Program-made: the position numbers and the translations under genes
Shown: one piece after another, positions 6,619 through 16,031 of the stretch
Numbering within the stretch: position 1 is the stretch's first letter
Layout: the number at the start of each line of letters is the position of its first letter
The notes under the pieces: generated by a model
What the model was told of the DNA's origin: nothing
The model's database searches: none
What the model saw: the letters and a program-made list of their open reading frames with translations, nothing else
From: a virus
Length of the DNA: 21,300 bases
Virus record (IMG/VR): IMGVR_UViG_3300020056_000198
Coordinates: 1 to 21,300 of that record
Strand: one strand, 5' to 3'

Positions 6619-8911
6619 ATGCCGGTTCATGGTCGGCAGTAACATAGGTACTATCAACAGTATAGTTTGTTACTGACGCCTCTAAAATATCTGTGTTCGC
6701 TCGGTCGAGTGGCGAACCCCTTCCATCGTCATTAAATAGTCGTAAAAATCGTGCTTTAGTTGTTCCAGTATTATCATACTTATAAATGAAATCACCAAAC
6801 ATTTTTGAACCGGCGAGGTGAACATTTTCTTTAAGTAATTTTTCGTACTGGCTTTTATCAATAGTTGATTTAATTTGATATGAATACTCTTGATAGAAAT
6901 TACTATCTTGTATTCTTATACCAGCGCTATAGTAACTATCAATTGCTTGACTATTTGCAGTTTGAGTTATATAACCATCAACGTGAGATGAAAAATCTTT
7001 CCAATATCCTTTATTTTTTCCTTGTTCTTCTGCTGTAACTGTCCCAGCAGCTAATTCTAATGTTTCATCGGCTGGATTGTATATATTAGCTTTTTGACCA
7101 GTAATATAAGCAAATCCAGAGTTGTTAACTGCAACCTCTTCGATATATCCAGTTTCGTAAACTGCTCTAGCATCAATAACTGCGTTATCACCATACGCTC
7201 TACTTGAATAATCAATTGAAACACCTGCAACTTCAAAAACATCATTATTAGTTCTTATTATATCGTTAAGTCCAGAAAGCCCATTCCACGAGTTAGGCAA
7301 AATATAAAGAACATTATTTGGTATATCAATAGAAGTTACTTCGGCAGTTGTACCAGTATTTTGTTCTGTAATAATTTCACCGCTATTAAATAAAGCGGCT
7401 TGACCTGCATTACTTAATCTTAATACTTGACCTTTCTTATCAAATTTAGAAATTAAATCATCTTTTGCTCTAGCAAAGATATCAAAATCGTAATTAGCAC
7501 CTTTGTCAATATTTTCAAATAAAGTAATTTTACCAACTTGAATACCTGATATGTCAAACGCTTCATCTAAAGGTGTAGCTAAAGTAACTGGACTTGCTGA
7601 ACCAGACATTGGTGCAGTAGCTTCATAGTCTGCAGCATTAAGTTGTGTAGTTAAATGTGGTTGAATTAAATCTGTAATTAAATTGACTGTTTCTACATTT
7701 GAAAGTTCTGCTATAACTTGTGTGTTAGCATTTTGTGGATTACCGTCTGGATAAAGAATACCTGGAGAAGAATCATTAAAAGCTGAAACGTTTTGTTGAA
7801 TACCTGCAACTGTAAGATTGATATTTGGACTTCTGTCCATTGTAGAAATTGCACGCGTTTGGTCAAAACCGTTTGTATTTACTTTATTAGTAAACTTAAC
7901 ACCAATGTTAGTTTCATTTTGTCCTATAACAATTGCTTCATTACCATTTGTGTCGTTTAATCTTTCGTATGGCTCAAATTGTACAGTATTGGTTCGGTCT
8001 GTAATAATAGATTGTTCTGAAACTAAAAGACTTGTATTTGCAACTGTATATCCATAACCACCGCTATCAATTTCGTATCTTGCAACAGCAGGAGCAATCC
8101 CACTTACTTTAGTAACAATACCTTCACCGCCGACTCCGTCTCCTTCGGTTGCTTTAATTAAAACATTTTCACCAACAGTACGATCCGGTTCGAACTGGTC
8201 TGTAACTGTAAATGCACTTAAAGAGCCATTAACAGAACCAAATTCTACAAGCTCTTTATTAATGTTAGTGTAAATAGTATCATATTTTTCAAATACACCT
8301 TTTACGTTATCGATGTAAATAACAGGTGTAAATCTACCATTAATTAATATTGAATTGATTTTTGTTACTGAAGCTTCAGCTTGTGAAATCGTACCAGTAA
8401 TAACACGGTTAATTAAATCAGAATAACTATATTGAACACCTAAAGGGCTAGTAAATAGATTATCGTTCGGAGTCATCTGAAGGAAATTGCCTTCTTTCCA
8501 TTCAGAGTTTGAAGGTTTAAACATTTTAGTAGATGGATAAAATACTTCAATGTCATACTCTTTATAGAATGTTGCAAAGAATAATTCAATACCAGCCTTA
8601 GTACCTTTTCTACGATAAAGGTCTAATATATTTTTAACAAGAAATGGTATGATACTTTCTTTTAACTCGAGGTCAGCTAAATATTTGTTTTTATAGAAAA
8701 TAAGTAAATCTTTAATTGTCGTGTCGATATCTCTATATTCAAAAAATCTTCGTGATACATAAGTTGATTGATTGGATGTTGTTTCCATCCACTTATAATA
8801 ATCACGAGCTAGCTGAACTAATTCTTGCCCACTTTCACGATAGATAGCAGGGAATTGTTGATTAATAAAAAAGCTTAACGTCTTTTCTATCTGCGAATAA
8901 TTTTCAGCCAT
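6617..8911 (-). CDS. 7: gp7-like baseplate wedge protein (matches the C-terminal part of T4 gp7)
   Basis: T4 gp7 (1032 aa) is the large wedge subunit that holds gp6, gp8, gp10 and gp53. This 764-aa protein matches its C-terminal region as I recall it: residues 21-125, with LARDYYKWM, the IFYKNKYLADLEL helix and RRKGTKAGIELFFATFY, parallel T4 FCEAYIQYLSDGY, EIYKRNIYLNADKRDAV and YSTKGIEASYKFLFKVLY. Near the end, YQIKSTIDKSQYEKLLKENV and HLAGSKMFGDF parallel T4 YYVMKIKSNLPSSRW and VHPVGFGFIAI. The large N-terminal part of T4 gp7 is absent, and a beta-rich middle section is inserted instead. The ATG at 8909-8911 has AGGA 9 nt upstream. Gene order gp25-gp6-gp7 agrees with T4. The assignment comes from motifs read by eye. 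Confidence 0.78.
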   Translation of the reverse strand: MAENYSQIEKTLSFFINQQFPAIYRESGQELVQLARDYYKWMETTSNQSTYVSRRFFEYRDIDTTIKDLLIFYKNKYLADLELKESIIPFLVKNILDLYRRKGTKAGIELFFATFYKEYDIEVFYPSTKMFKPSNSEWKEGNFLQMTPNDNLFTSPLGVQYSYSDLINRVITGTISQAEASVTKINSILINGRFTPVIYIDNVKGVFEKYDTIYTNINKELVEFGSVNGSLSAFTVTDQFEPDRTVGENVLIKATEGDGVGGEGIVTKVSGIAPAVARYEIDSGGYGYTVANTSLLVSEQSIITDRTNTVQFEPYERLNDTNGNEAIVIGQNETNIGVKFTNKVNTNGFDQTRAISTMDRSPNINLTVAGIQQNVSAFNDSSPGILYPDGNPQNANTQVIAELSNVETVNLITDLIQPHLTTQLNAADYEATAPMSGSASPVTLATPLDEAFDISGIQVGKITLFENIDKGANYDFDIFARAKDDLISKFDKKGQVLRLSNAGQAALFNSGEIITEQNTGTTAEVTSIDIPNNVLYILPNSWNGLSGLNDIIRTNNDVFEVAGVSIDYSSRAYGDNAVIDARAVYETGYIEEVAVNNSGFAYITGQKANIYNPADETLELAAGTVTAEEQGKNKGYWKDFSSHVDGYITQTANSQAIDSYYSAGIRIQDSNFYQEYSYQIKSTIDKSQYEKLLKENVHLAGSKMFGDFIYKYDNTGTTKARFLRLFNDDGRGSPLDRANTDILEASVTNYTVDSTYVTADHEPA

Positions 8912-8927
8912 TCTTTATTTTCCTGTA

Positions 8928-10808
8928 TTAATAACCGCTGCCACTGCTTGAATTATTATTTGTTAGTGTTCCAATTGCAGAGGAAGAAGCAGTTGTACCA
9001 GTAGTTGGTTTCTCATCAATTATTAAATTAACTTTTACATCATCATCTCTTATAATAAACACACGACCTTGCGGTGCAGATATATCACTCTTCTTAGTAC
9101 GAACCATTATTTTAATTGCTCTTCCGTCATATGCTTCAACTTCGACTGTATTTAAAGTCACTATTCCATTTACGTAATCAACAGTACCGACATTAGGTTT
9201 AAATATTGAAGGATTTGTTGCATCATCAACAATAAACATTAAATTACCTAAGCCGTCGTCTTGTATATAAACACATGTTCCATCTACATCAAATGGTGTA
9301 CTCTTTACTGCAGGTTTATATTCACTAAATCCGTTTGCTTCTCTAAATGGATATGGTTTAACTAATTCAGTTTCAAATTTAAACGATGGTGTTACTCGAG
9401 TATTAACAACTGGACTCCAATCAATAATTGGCATAATAGTTAATCCTGTACTTTGTATTGCAGTATCAACAGCATCAACTTTGGCAGTTAGTTTACTTCC
9501 TCGTAATTTTGTATTAAAATCTTCTAATGTATTTTCTGAATAATCATTAATTGCAGCTCGTACTAATGACTCGAGTTCGTCTTTTGATTTTTCTGTACTC
9601 TTATTACTATAAACGATATCAGCAACAACATCTGCATATACAAATTTTGTTTGTACAAATATCGGTTCAATACTTAACGGGCTCTTTTCTGCCAAATAGT
9701 TAATATAAGTATTTGCAAGTGTTGAACTAATACTTGTTGTTTCTGAATCTAAATAAACTGAAACAGCAACACGACCAAATTGAGGCGGGTCAAGTTCTTC
9801 ACCACCATAAGCACTTACTGCTGTAATTTCTGGAAATGCTTGTTGTAATAATATTTCATAATCTTTTGTTGTTACTGCGCGCTCTTGGACTGCTAACGAT
9901 TTAGGTGCAAAGTATCGAATAGATTCCATACTTTCGCGCTCTTGGCCACCAGCTGCTGCATTGATAGTTGTTACGTCTATAGTTGCACCTTCAATAAAAC
10001 TTGCGCTAAATGAGTCTGCACCATTTGCTAATTCACCAGAACATACACGATATCTTACACGTACATCTTCAAACTCTTCTGGTTGTAAACCAAATTCGTT
10101 TTTACCAAAATAAACTGCATATCTGTTATCTAAATAAGGCTCTAAATAAAATACTTTATCGTCTGGTTTAACACCATAAATTGTATTAGCACGAGTAAAT
10201 ATATTTCTATTTTCTGTTTCTTCAGCGTCAACGAATACAACGATAGAGTCTGTATCAACTTCGTCATTTGTTAATTGAACACGAAGTACTCCATCAGCAT
10301 CAACAATAAATCCTTCTCTTTGGAATGATGCCAACATTGACCCTTCAAAAATTTGTACGTTATCTGCTACGAATGTATCGGGTGCTATTCTTCTTGCAAC
10401 ATATGTTTCGTTAGTTACAAAGGTAAATAACTCACCTTGGTAATTTGCTGTAAATGTAGAATAAGTTGGAATTGTAATTGTAGTATTTGTTTCTTCTGTA
10501 TCAGTAATAGTAACACGAACTGTAGCTGTTGCTGATTTACGAGAGCGAGGAATATAATTTAATTCTTTTGCATGAGAAACGATTGAGTTCTTTAGGGCGG
10601 CCGAGTCTAAAAACATCTCATTCATTGTCATGTTTGTGTAGTAATTATTTTGGAAAGTATTAAATGCTAGTACATCAAGTAATGCACTCATATTTGAACC
10701 TTCAAAATTATAATCTTTGAATTGAGTCTGCGTTTGCAAATATGATTTAAACTGATTTTTGATTGCGTCAAAATCCAGTTCAGTAATTGGAGTTTTTGGA
10801 TTGGCCAT
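8928..10808 (-). CDS. 6: gp6-like baseplate wedge subunit
   Basis: gp6 forms the continuous inner ring of the contractile baseplate and is the T4 counterpart of the P2 gpJ family. The N-terminus (MANPKTPITELDFDAIKNQF, then LQTQTQFKDYNFEGSNMSAL and a FNTFQNNYYTNMTMNEMFLD stretch) is typical of marine T4-like gp6. Later come the RESMESIRYFAPKSLAVQER and TKDYEILLQQAFPEI blocks, which are characteristic of the gpJ/gp6 core. The length, 626 aa, is close to T4 gp6 (660 aa). The C-terminus is Ser/Gly-rich and low in complexity. The ATG at 10806-10808 comes one base after the gp25 stop, and AGGAT upstream lies inside gp25, so the two are probably coupled. Confidence 0.92.
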   Translation of the reverse strand: MANPKTPITELDFDAIKNQFKSYLQTQTQFKDYNFEGSNMSALLDVLAFNTFQNNYYTNMTMNEMFLDSAALKNSIVSHAKELNYIPRSRKSATATVRVTITDTEETNTTITIPTYSTFTANYQGELFTFVTNETYVARRIAPDTFVADNVQIFEGSMLASFQREGFIVDADGVLRVQLTNDEVDTDSIVVFVDAEETENRNIFTRANTIYGVKPDDKVFYLEPYLDNRYAVYFGKNEFGLQPEEFEDVRVRYRVCSGELANGADSFSASFIEGATIDVTTINAAAGGQERESMESIRYFAPKSLAVQERAVTTKDYEILLQQAFPEITAVSAYGGEELDPPQFGRVAVSVYLDSETTSISSTLANTYINYLAEKSPLSIEPIFVQTKFVYADVVADIVYSNKSTEKSKDELESLVRAAINDYSENTLEDFNTKLRGSKLTAKVDAVDTAIQSTGLTIMPIIDWSPVVNTRVTPSFKFETELVKPYPFREANGFSEYKPAVKSTPFDVDGTCVYIQDDGLGNLMFIVDDATNPSIFKPNVGTVDYVNGIVTLNTVEVEAYDGRAIKIMVRTKKSDISAPQGRVFIIRDDDVKVNLIIDEKPTTGTTASSSAIGTLTNNNSSSGSGY

Positions 10809-10809
10809 C

Positions 10810-11226
10810 TTATCTTATCCTTTCTAAAATTAAATCAAGTGTGATTGGTCTGTCTACGTTTCGAACGTAGAATTGTATTACAACACTTACTTGGTTATCG
10901 TCATATAAACTTGAAACTGACACATCAATAAGTTCAGCTCTTGGTTCGTATGTTATAATTGTTTGTCTGCATCTATTTTCTATTTTCTTTAATGTTGCTG
11001 GGGTAATGTTATCAAACAATAATGCATTAATACCGCCACCGATAAATGGCTGCATTAATCTTTCACCTGGATTTGTTAAAATTAAGTTTCTAATACTTTC
11101 TTTTACAGCATCTTCATCTTTAAGTAAAGCTAAATCTTTTGATATAGGACTAACACGCAAATCTTTATGAAAGTCACTATATAAGTTTGGCTTTTTACTT
11201 ATAGGTGTTTTTACATTAATTGTCAT
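10810..11226 (-). CDS. 25: gp25-like baseplate wedge protein
   Basis: gp25 (GPW/gp25 family) sits at the sheath-baseplate junction, contacts gp6 and gp53, and nucleates the contractile sheath. The 138-aa protein has the family hallmarks: DLALLKDEDAVKESIRNLIL, the LTNPGERLMQPFIGGGI block (GERLM.P.fG), then a helix and an FYVRNVDRPITLDLILER strand/helix end. Its length fits T4 gp25 (132 aa). The start ATG overlaps the stop of the upstream gene by four bases (ATGA at 11223-11226). The family is old and shared with type VI secretion TssE. Confidence 0.95.
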   Translation of the reverse strand: MTINVKTPISKKPNLYSDFHKDLRVSPISKDLALLKDEDAVKESIRNLILTNPGERLMQPFIGGGINALLFDNITPATLKKIENRCRQTIITYEPRAELIDVSVSSLYDDNQVSVVIQFYVRNVDRPITLDLILERIR

Positions 11227-12803
11227 CTTGGTATTTCTCTTATATCTAAATGGATATGTGTGTCATAAATTACAATATATTTAAATCCACTTTTTAAAGC
11301 ATTATTTGTAAAGACTTCAGTCCAATCTAAACTACCTGGATTTTCTTTAAAAACACTATCCATTTTAATATCTATAACAAGTCCGCCCATGTGAATATCA
11401 TCTTTGGGCCCAGGTGGCTCTAAATTTTCATTATATGTTTTATTTATCCAACCATTAGTAATTATAAACTGAATACCATAAATTGATTGTAATCTTTTTA
11501 AATAAACTTTAACGTCTAAATCTACGTTAGTATATGCTTTTCTGCCTATACCTTCTTTTTCATCAAAAACTTTACCTTGCACTTTCCATTCACTTGCGGA
11601 CCCTTTAAAAACTGCTCCACAAGATGGTAAAGATTCATAATCATCAGCTGTAATTGGTTCAACAATAATTGGTTCTTCACCAGTTGGTGTTAATCTCTTA
11701 ACACCATTTTCACCATTCCAATCCCCTTGTAATCTATTTATGTCATTTCTTCTCTGTTCAGCTGAAAATCTTATAGCTCCATTACGAATTGCTGTTGATG
11801 TATTAGCATTTGAAATTGTTTGAAGTCTTCTAACTATTCTTTCGTAACGATTACCGTAATCATCTAATGGGTTTTTAATTTCATTTATGAGTGCTTCAAT
11901 ATTAGATGCTAGAGCACAGAATCTAAGTACTAAGAATTGAGCTGATTCTAAATCAAGGTTATCAAATAATCCAACTGCATAATTTATAAAGCCTTTGACT
12001 TTATCTTTAATTTTTAGTTTTTCTTCGTCACTTAAATCTTCACACAAACTTTCTTTCACGGTCATAATATATTTTGTATGCTCTTTATCAATAGCTGTAA
12101 CAAAATCTTGTATATGTTCTGAAGGTTTAAAGTTATTAATAGCATCTTCAAGCTTTGCCCAAGCTTCTTCGATAACATTAAATATTTTCTCTTCAACTTC
12201 ATCAATTATTTTTTGAATAATTGCTTGCTGAACAAAAGCTGGAAGACCTTCATAATCTGCACTTAATTTCTTATAAAGATTTTTAGCGTCAGTAATAATT
12301 GCATCAACTTGTCCAATTAAATCATAGAATGAATCAATCTGATTAAACAGATTTTGCATACTCTTACAGAAACCACCTAAAATACTTTCAAATATATCAC
12401 CAGCGTAATATTTGTCTAAGTCATTAAGCAATTTTACTGGTGCTTGATTTAATACTTGATTTGGTGTATAATTAAATGCTTGTATAAAATCTGCAAATTC
12501 AATACTTGTAATATTACCACGTTCCCATCTATTATTTAGTGATGGATAACCTTCAGCACCGTATGAACTTTTAAAAGTTGTATTTAAATACTCGTTTACA
12601 TCATAAAAATTATCGTACTTATTAAATGCAATTGCAACAGGATTAGTTTCACCTTGTTGTAAAATATTTTCAGTAAGGTCTGCAGTAAAAACGTCAATGG
12701 CTGCTAAAGTATATGAGCCATCAGAATTTGTAATAGGACCAGAATTAATAGCTTCTCTATTAATAATTGTTTGACTTCTTTTATCTACGCAAGAACTAGC
12801 CAT
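11223..12803 (-). CDS. Baseplate/tail-associated protein with a C-terminal M15A-like peptidase domain
   Basis: A 526-aa protein. Residues 1-130 are unrecognised. Residues about 135-350 are mostly helical and charged, with likely coiled coil (for example around KIIDEVEEKIFNVIEEAWAK). Residues about 425-526 carry a peptidase M15-type metal site: H471-x2-G-x-V-x-D478 (HMGGLVID) and, near the end, DTHIHLDIRE with His518 as third ligand and Asp520 in the H-x-D pattern of M15A enzymes. Such enzymes cut the peptide part of peptidoglycan. Because gp5 next door lacks its lysozyme domain, this protein may open the cell wall during infection; that is inference. The start overlaps the gp5 stop as TAATG, and the end overlaps gp25 as ATGA. 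The fold call is moderate, and activity is unproven. Confidence 0.65.
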   Translation of the reverse strand: MASSCVDKRSQTIINREAINSGPITNSDGSYTLAAIDVFTADLTENILQQGETNPVAIAFNKYDNFYDVNEYLNTTFKSSYGAEGYPSLNNRWERGNITSIEFADFIQAFNYTPNQVLNQAPVKLLNDLDKYYAGDIFESILGGFCKSMQNLFNQIDSFYDLIGQVDAIITDAKNLYKKLSADYEGLPAFVQQAIIQKIIDEVEEKIFNVIEEAWAKLEDAINNFKPSEHIQDFVTAIDKEHTKYIMTVKESLCEDLSDEEKLKIKDKVKGFINYAVGLFDNLDLESAQFLVLRFCALASNIEALINEIKNPLDDYGNRYERIVRRLQTISNANTSTAIRNGAIRFSAEQRRNDINRLQGDWNGENGVKRLTPTGEEPIIVEPITADDYESLPSCGAVFKGSASEWKVQGKVFDEKEGIGRKAYTNVDLDVKVYLKRLQSIYGIQFIITNGWINKTYNENLEPPGPKDDIHMGGLVIDIKMDSVFKENPGSLDWTEVFTNNALKSGFKYIVIYDTHIHLDIREIPR

Positions 12804-14602
12804 TAGGTTTCACCTGCTTCCGTTGCTAAAGATATTATTTCTTGTGTAAACGCATTTTGAGATTCGTCTTGGTCACTACAGAATCCTATTGAATGTCCCT
12901 TAGCATTATAGATATTATCTTTTGTATACACGTTATAAGTTGGAGGCTCAGGCATTTGAGCTCTTGTAATACCTAATCCGCCTTGCGGTAACACGTTAAT
13001 ATCAAATCCAAAAACTGAGAATGGTGATGTTAATACTGATGCTATGAAACCAGGGCCATTTCCATTTGGATACGCAACACCTGAAACTTGACCTGGAACA
13101 AATGAAGGTATAGCTAAGCTTATTGCTGGAATAGTAATTGGTGGTATCGTTGGAATAGCTGGTACAGTTGGAAGTGTCATAATACGACCTGGTCCAGGCA
13201 GACAAGTGCCACCGCCCGATGGTGCAATAGGTGGAGGTGCTGCAAGAATTGTTGTATTAACAGCCTTTGCTGTAATAGCAGTTGCATTTAATGCTAGTCC
13301 ACAATTTATAGTTGGTGCTGTTAACACACCAAAATTACCAGTTGTAGCATTAACTAATCCATTAATACCCACTACTGTTGGAATAGCAGTTGGTATTGTA
13401 TCTGTACTAAACCCACCAATATTAACAAAAGGTGCATTAATATTAAATCCGCCTACTGGATTTACAGTAGCACTACCAGTAACACCAGGCACAGGTGGAG
13501 CTAAACCTTTAGCTGTATTAATAATTTGTCCGAAAGAATATAAATGAATATCACCTGCTGCAGAAAAACGAACTGCTTTATTTGCATAAGCACTGAATGT
13601 TAATAATGCAGTATTTTTAATATGACCTGAAACAGAATTGATTTGTTTTTCAGATTCCATTTTAATATTATTTCTACCAAATATAGTAACATCTTCGGCA
13701 TTACCTTCGAGTTTAAGATTTGCGCCTCTAACATGTGCTGTCAAACCAGCATTATGATAAGAGTTACCACCAACTGCAACTTCGTGTTCACCGTGTACTA
13801 TCTGCTTGTAATTACCATAGATTTCTTCTGTTTTATTACCATTAACATAAACATGAGAATTACCGTTAATCGTAACTACTGAATGACCTGATGATTCGTG
13901 TTTAGTACCAATATTAATTTCGTAACGATCGCCTTGAGCTCTTTCTGTAACACTACCTTTAGAATCAATCTGGATATATGCGCCAGAGCCATGAGTAATT
14001 TGAATACGTTCTGCACCTGGCGTATCATCAATTTCAATACTATGTCGCGCAGTTTCTATAACTCTATTATATGGATATTTCGCAGCGTAAGCTGGTGACG
14101 GTTCGTCCCAAGTTTCTTCAGAGTCTGCAATCTTTTGATTTTGTTTTGAATTAGTATATTGTTTAGCTAAATATGTTTCATCTAAATATTCAGCACGAGC
14201 AAGTCGAGAATTTTGAGGTTGACCAATATCTCTTGGTGAACTACCCTGTGCTAATAGCTCTCCGTCATAAGGAGGAGTGACTCCCCACCTTGCTTCTGTG
14301 GGTTTGTGTTTTTCTACATATTGGCCCGGTACTAATCCAAGTATCAATGGATGTTGACCTTCATCACCGTCTGTAAACATTCCAAACACAAAAGAGTTTA
14401 AAGGTGGTGGTGGATTATTAGGGTCAAAATTACCAGCTACACAAATTGCCCAAGGTAATGCTTTAGTTGGAATTTCTTCTTCTGTATTTTCACCGTGAAC
14501 ACCAAAGGCACGAACTTGCACCCGACCTTGAAATGTTGGGTCAACATTATTTTCTACTACCCCAATGAAAAACATTGGTTGTTTTATTCCCATTCCTCTC
14601 AT
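12803..14602 (-). CDS. 5: gp5-like baseplate central spike, without a lysozyme domain
   Basis: gp5 sits under the gp27 hub and forms the membrane-piercing spike. Residues about 9-95 are the OB fold: FFIGVVENNVDPTFQGRVQV, IPTKALPWAICV and HPLILGLVPG parallel T4 WFVGVVEDRMDPLKLGRVRV, IPTEKLPW and GIVLGTYGG. T4 then has a lysozyme domain, but here a short linker (about 96-170) leads straight to YPYNRVIETARHSIEIDDTP (176-195), which matches T4 YPYNHVKETESGHIFEIDDTP, and to the beta-helical needle (about 200-360) with GN/NGN repeats. Residues 370-599 are extra: hydrophobic, rich in Pro, Ile, Gly and Ala (for example the TLPTVPAIPTIPPITIPAI run at about 476-494), possibly a tip or partner-binding region. 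The TAATG start is coupled to the hub gene. Confidence 0.88.
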   Translation of the reverse strand: MRGMGIKQPMFFIGVVENNVDPTFQGRVQVRAFGVHGENTEEEIPTKALPWAICVAGNFDPNNPPPPLNSFVFGMFTDGDEGQHPLILGLVPGQYVEKHKPTEARWGVTPPYDGELLAQGSSPRDIGQPQNSRLARAEYLDETYLAKQYTNSKQNQKIADSEETWDEPSPAYAAKYPYNRVIETARHSIEIDDTPGAERIQITHGSGAYIQIDSKGSVTERAQGDRYEINIGTKHESSGHSVVTINGNSHVYVNGNKTEEIYGNYKQIVHGEHEVAVGGNSYHNAGLTAHVRGANLKLEGNAEDVTIFGRNNIKMESEKQINSVSGHIKNTALLTFSAYANKAVRFSAAGDIHLYSFGQIINTAKGLAPPVPGVTGSATVNPVGGFNINAPFVNIGGFSTDTIPTAIPTVVGINGLVNATTGNFGVLTAPTINCGLALNATAITAKAVNTTILAAPPPIAPSGGGTCLPGPGRIMTLPTVPAIPTIPPITIPAISLAIPSFVPGQVSGVAYPNGNGPGFIASVLTSPFSVFGFDINVLPQGGLGITRAQMPEPPTYNVYTKDNIYNAKGHSIGFCSDQDESQNAFTQEIISLATEAGET

Positions 14603-16026
14603 TAACTATTTAATCCCACTGCATTTGCTATGTTTGTTTTCTTACCTTTATCAAAACCTGCATCACTATAACCATATTTACTTAATTGTAAACTTGTTAC
14701 TAATTGACCATCTTGAACTATTTGCTGTGAAGAAATTACTAAGTATCTTCCGCTTAATCTTTTATTTAAGTTTTCTTGCCTTGCGTCATTTACTTCTTTC
14801 ATATTTAAATCTATAACATTACCTGCTTGAATATCTAGACGACCAGTTGTTGTTGCTGAGCATGCCGTTGAACCAGCATGATTTAAAAACATATTTCTTC
14901 TTGCTGCTAATTCCGACATATTTGCGTTTGGTCTAAACGCACCAGAATTTTTTCCACTCCAATCTCTAATAATCATCATTTGCTTAGCATTTTCATTTGT
15001 AAAAGTTTCTTTAATAAAATCTTCTGTGTGCGGGTCTGTATCTAATTTTTCTATTTTTTTACCACTAGAGCCAGTAAATTTTCTAAATTCTTTCAAGTAA
15101 CTATAGTTTTCTCTTGTTGCTGTTCTTCTTAATATATCGATTTCAAAAATTGTAGTATTATAATACCCATCATTTAATTCTGAACCAATATCAACGTGAG
15201 CGTTATTACTAAAAGTCGAGAATGTTTCAATTTGTTCTCTTGGATTTTGGCCGTCTAATTCTACATAAGGCATATAATTCATTTTCTTTATTATTTGTTT
15301 ATTTAGTTCAGCGTATTCATATAACCATTCATCAGATACAAAATAGAATCCATCATAATTTTCAAAAAATCTAAACATTGGAGTTGTCACTGAGCGCTCT
15401 GAGCTTAATGCTCTTTTACAAACATAAGTTATCGCTTCTTGTGGCGTATAGTCCGGTATTGTTATAGACATATTCTTTTTGGTTTGTTCGACATAAAACT
15501 TACGACCTGGGTCATTTGTTATTGAATATACTTTGGTTCCTGTCGGAAGTTGTTCTGGCACAGCAGTTTCACTCATTTTACTAAAATATTTTTTAAAAAT
15601 ATCTTCAACTATTTTTGAAGCTGGCTGGTTCATAAACGCTGTTATAATACTTCTTTTTGCAGCTTCATAACTCACCTTAGCCATCCAATGAATATCATAC
15701 GTCATAGATTTAATATTAGAATCTATATCAATACCATCAATTTTAATTACTTGACAATTAAGTTTGATTTCTGTTTGTAAATCATAACAATAAACTTCAA
15801 GCTTTAATTGTTCTTCTGCTCTAATTTCAAAATTATCTAACAATCCAATATTATCTAAAATTACTACAGAACCAGTAAGTGCAGTACTTACAATAGATTG
15901 AGAAAAATTAAATGCGCCAATCATACCAGTAATGTCAATAGGCTTATTAGCACCTTCTCTATTGAATGGTATTATTTCAGCTCTTCTGATTTCGCATCTT
16001 GATGGATTGAAAGTCCCGTCTGCCAT
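14602..16026 (-). CDS. 27: gp27-like baseplate central hub protein
   Basis: A 474-aa protein directly upstream of gp5, with the two genes joined by a TAATG overlap. Its domain plan fits tail hub proteins (gp27/gpD): an N-terminal beta domain (about 1-120, with TALTGSVVILDNIGLLDNF and LKLEVYCYD), a middle region with QPASKIVEDIFKKYF and YTPQEAITYVCKRAL helices followed by FRFFENYDGFYFVSDEWL, and a C-terminal OB-like end with DIQAGNVIDL, LSGRYLVISSQQIVQDGQLV and TSLQLSKYG. The hub trimer links the spike to the tube and lets DNA pass. Sequence identity to T4 gp27 (391 aa) is too low to claim by eye, so the call rests on fold-type motifs and position. A gp27/gp5 gene pair is the usual arrangement in contractile phages. 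Confidence 0.75.
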   Translation of the reverse strand: MADGTFNPSRCEIRRAEIIPFNREGANKPIDITGMIGAFNFSQSIVSTALTGSVVILDNIGLLDNFEIRAEEQLKLEVYCYDLQTEIKLNCQVIKIDGIDIDSNIKSMTYDIHWMAKVSYEAAKRSIITAFMNQPASKIVEDIFKKYFSKMSETAVPEQLPTGTKVYSITNDPGRKFYVEQTKKNMSITIPDYTPQEAITYVCKRALSSERSVTTPMFRFFENYDGFYFVSDEWLYEYAELNKQIIKKMNYMPYVELDGQNPREQIETFSTFSNNAHVDIGSELNDGYYNTTIFEIDILRRTATRENYSYLKEFRKFTGSSGKKIEKLDTDPHTEDFIKETFTNENAKQMMIIRDWSGKNSGAFRPNANMSELAARRNMFLNHAGSTACSATTTGRLDIQAGNVIDLNMKEVNDARQENLNKRLSGRYLVISSQQIVQDGQLVTSLQLSKYGYSDAGFDKGKKTNIANAVGLNS

Positions 16027-16031
16027 GATAA

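Noticed and set aside
11734-11742. CATAAATA and GATAAATA late-like motifs on the minus strand within the M15-like gene
   Set aside because: One mismatch each, inside a coding region and far from the next start codon; not distinguishable from chance.
13206-13547. 113-codon open frame on the plus strand
   Set aside because: It lies fully inside the gp5-like gene on the other strand; its Pro/Ala/Val-rich content mirrors the Ile/Pro/Gly-rich gp5 extension, and it has no neighbours on its strand.
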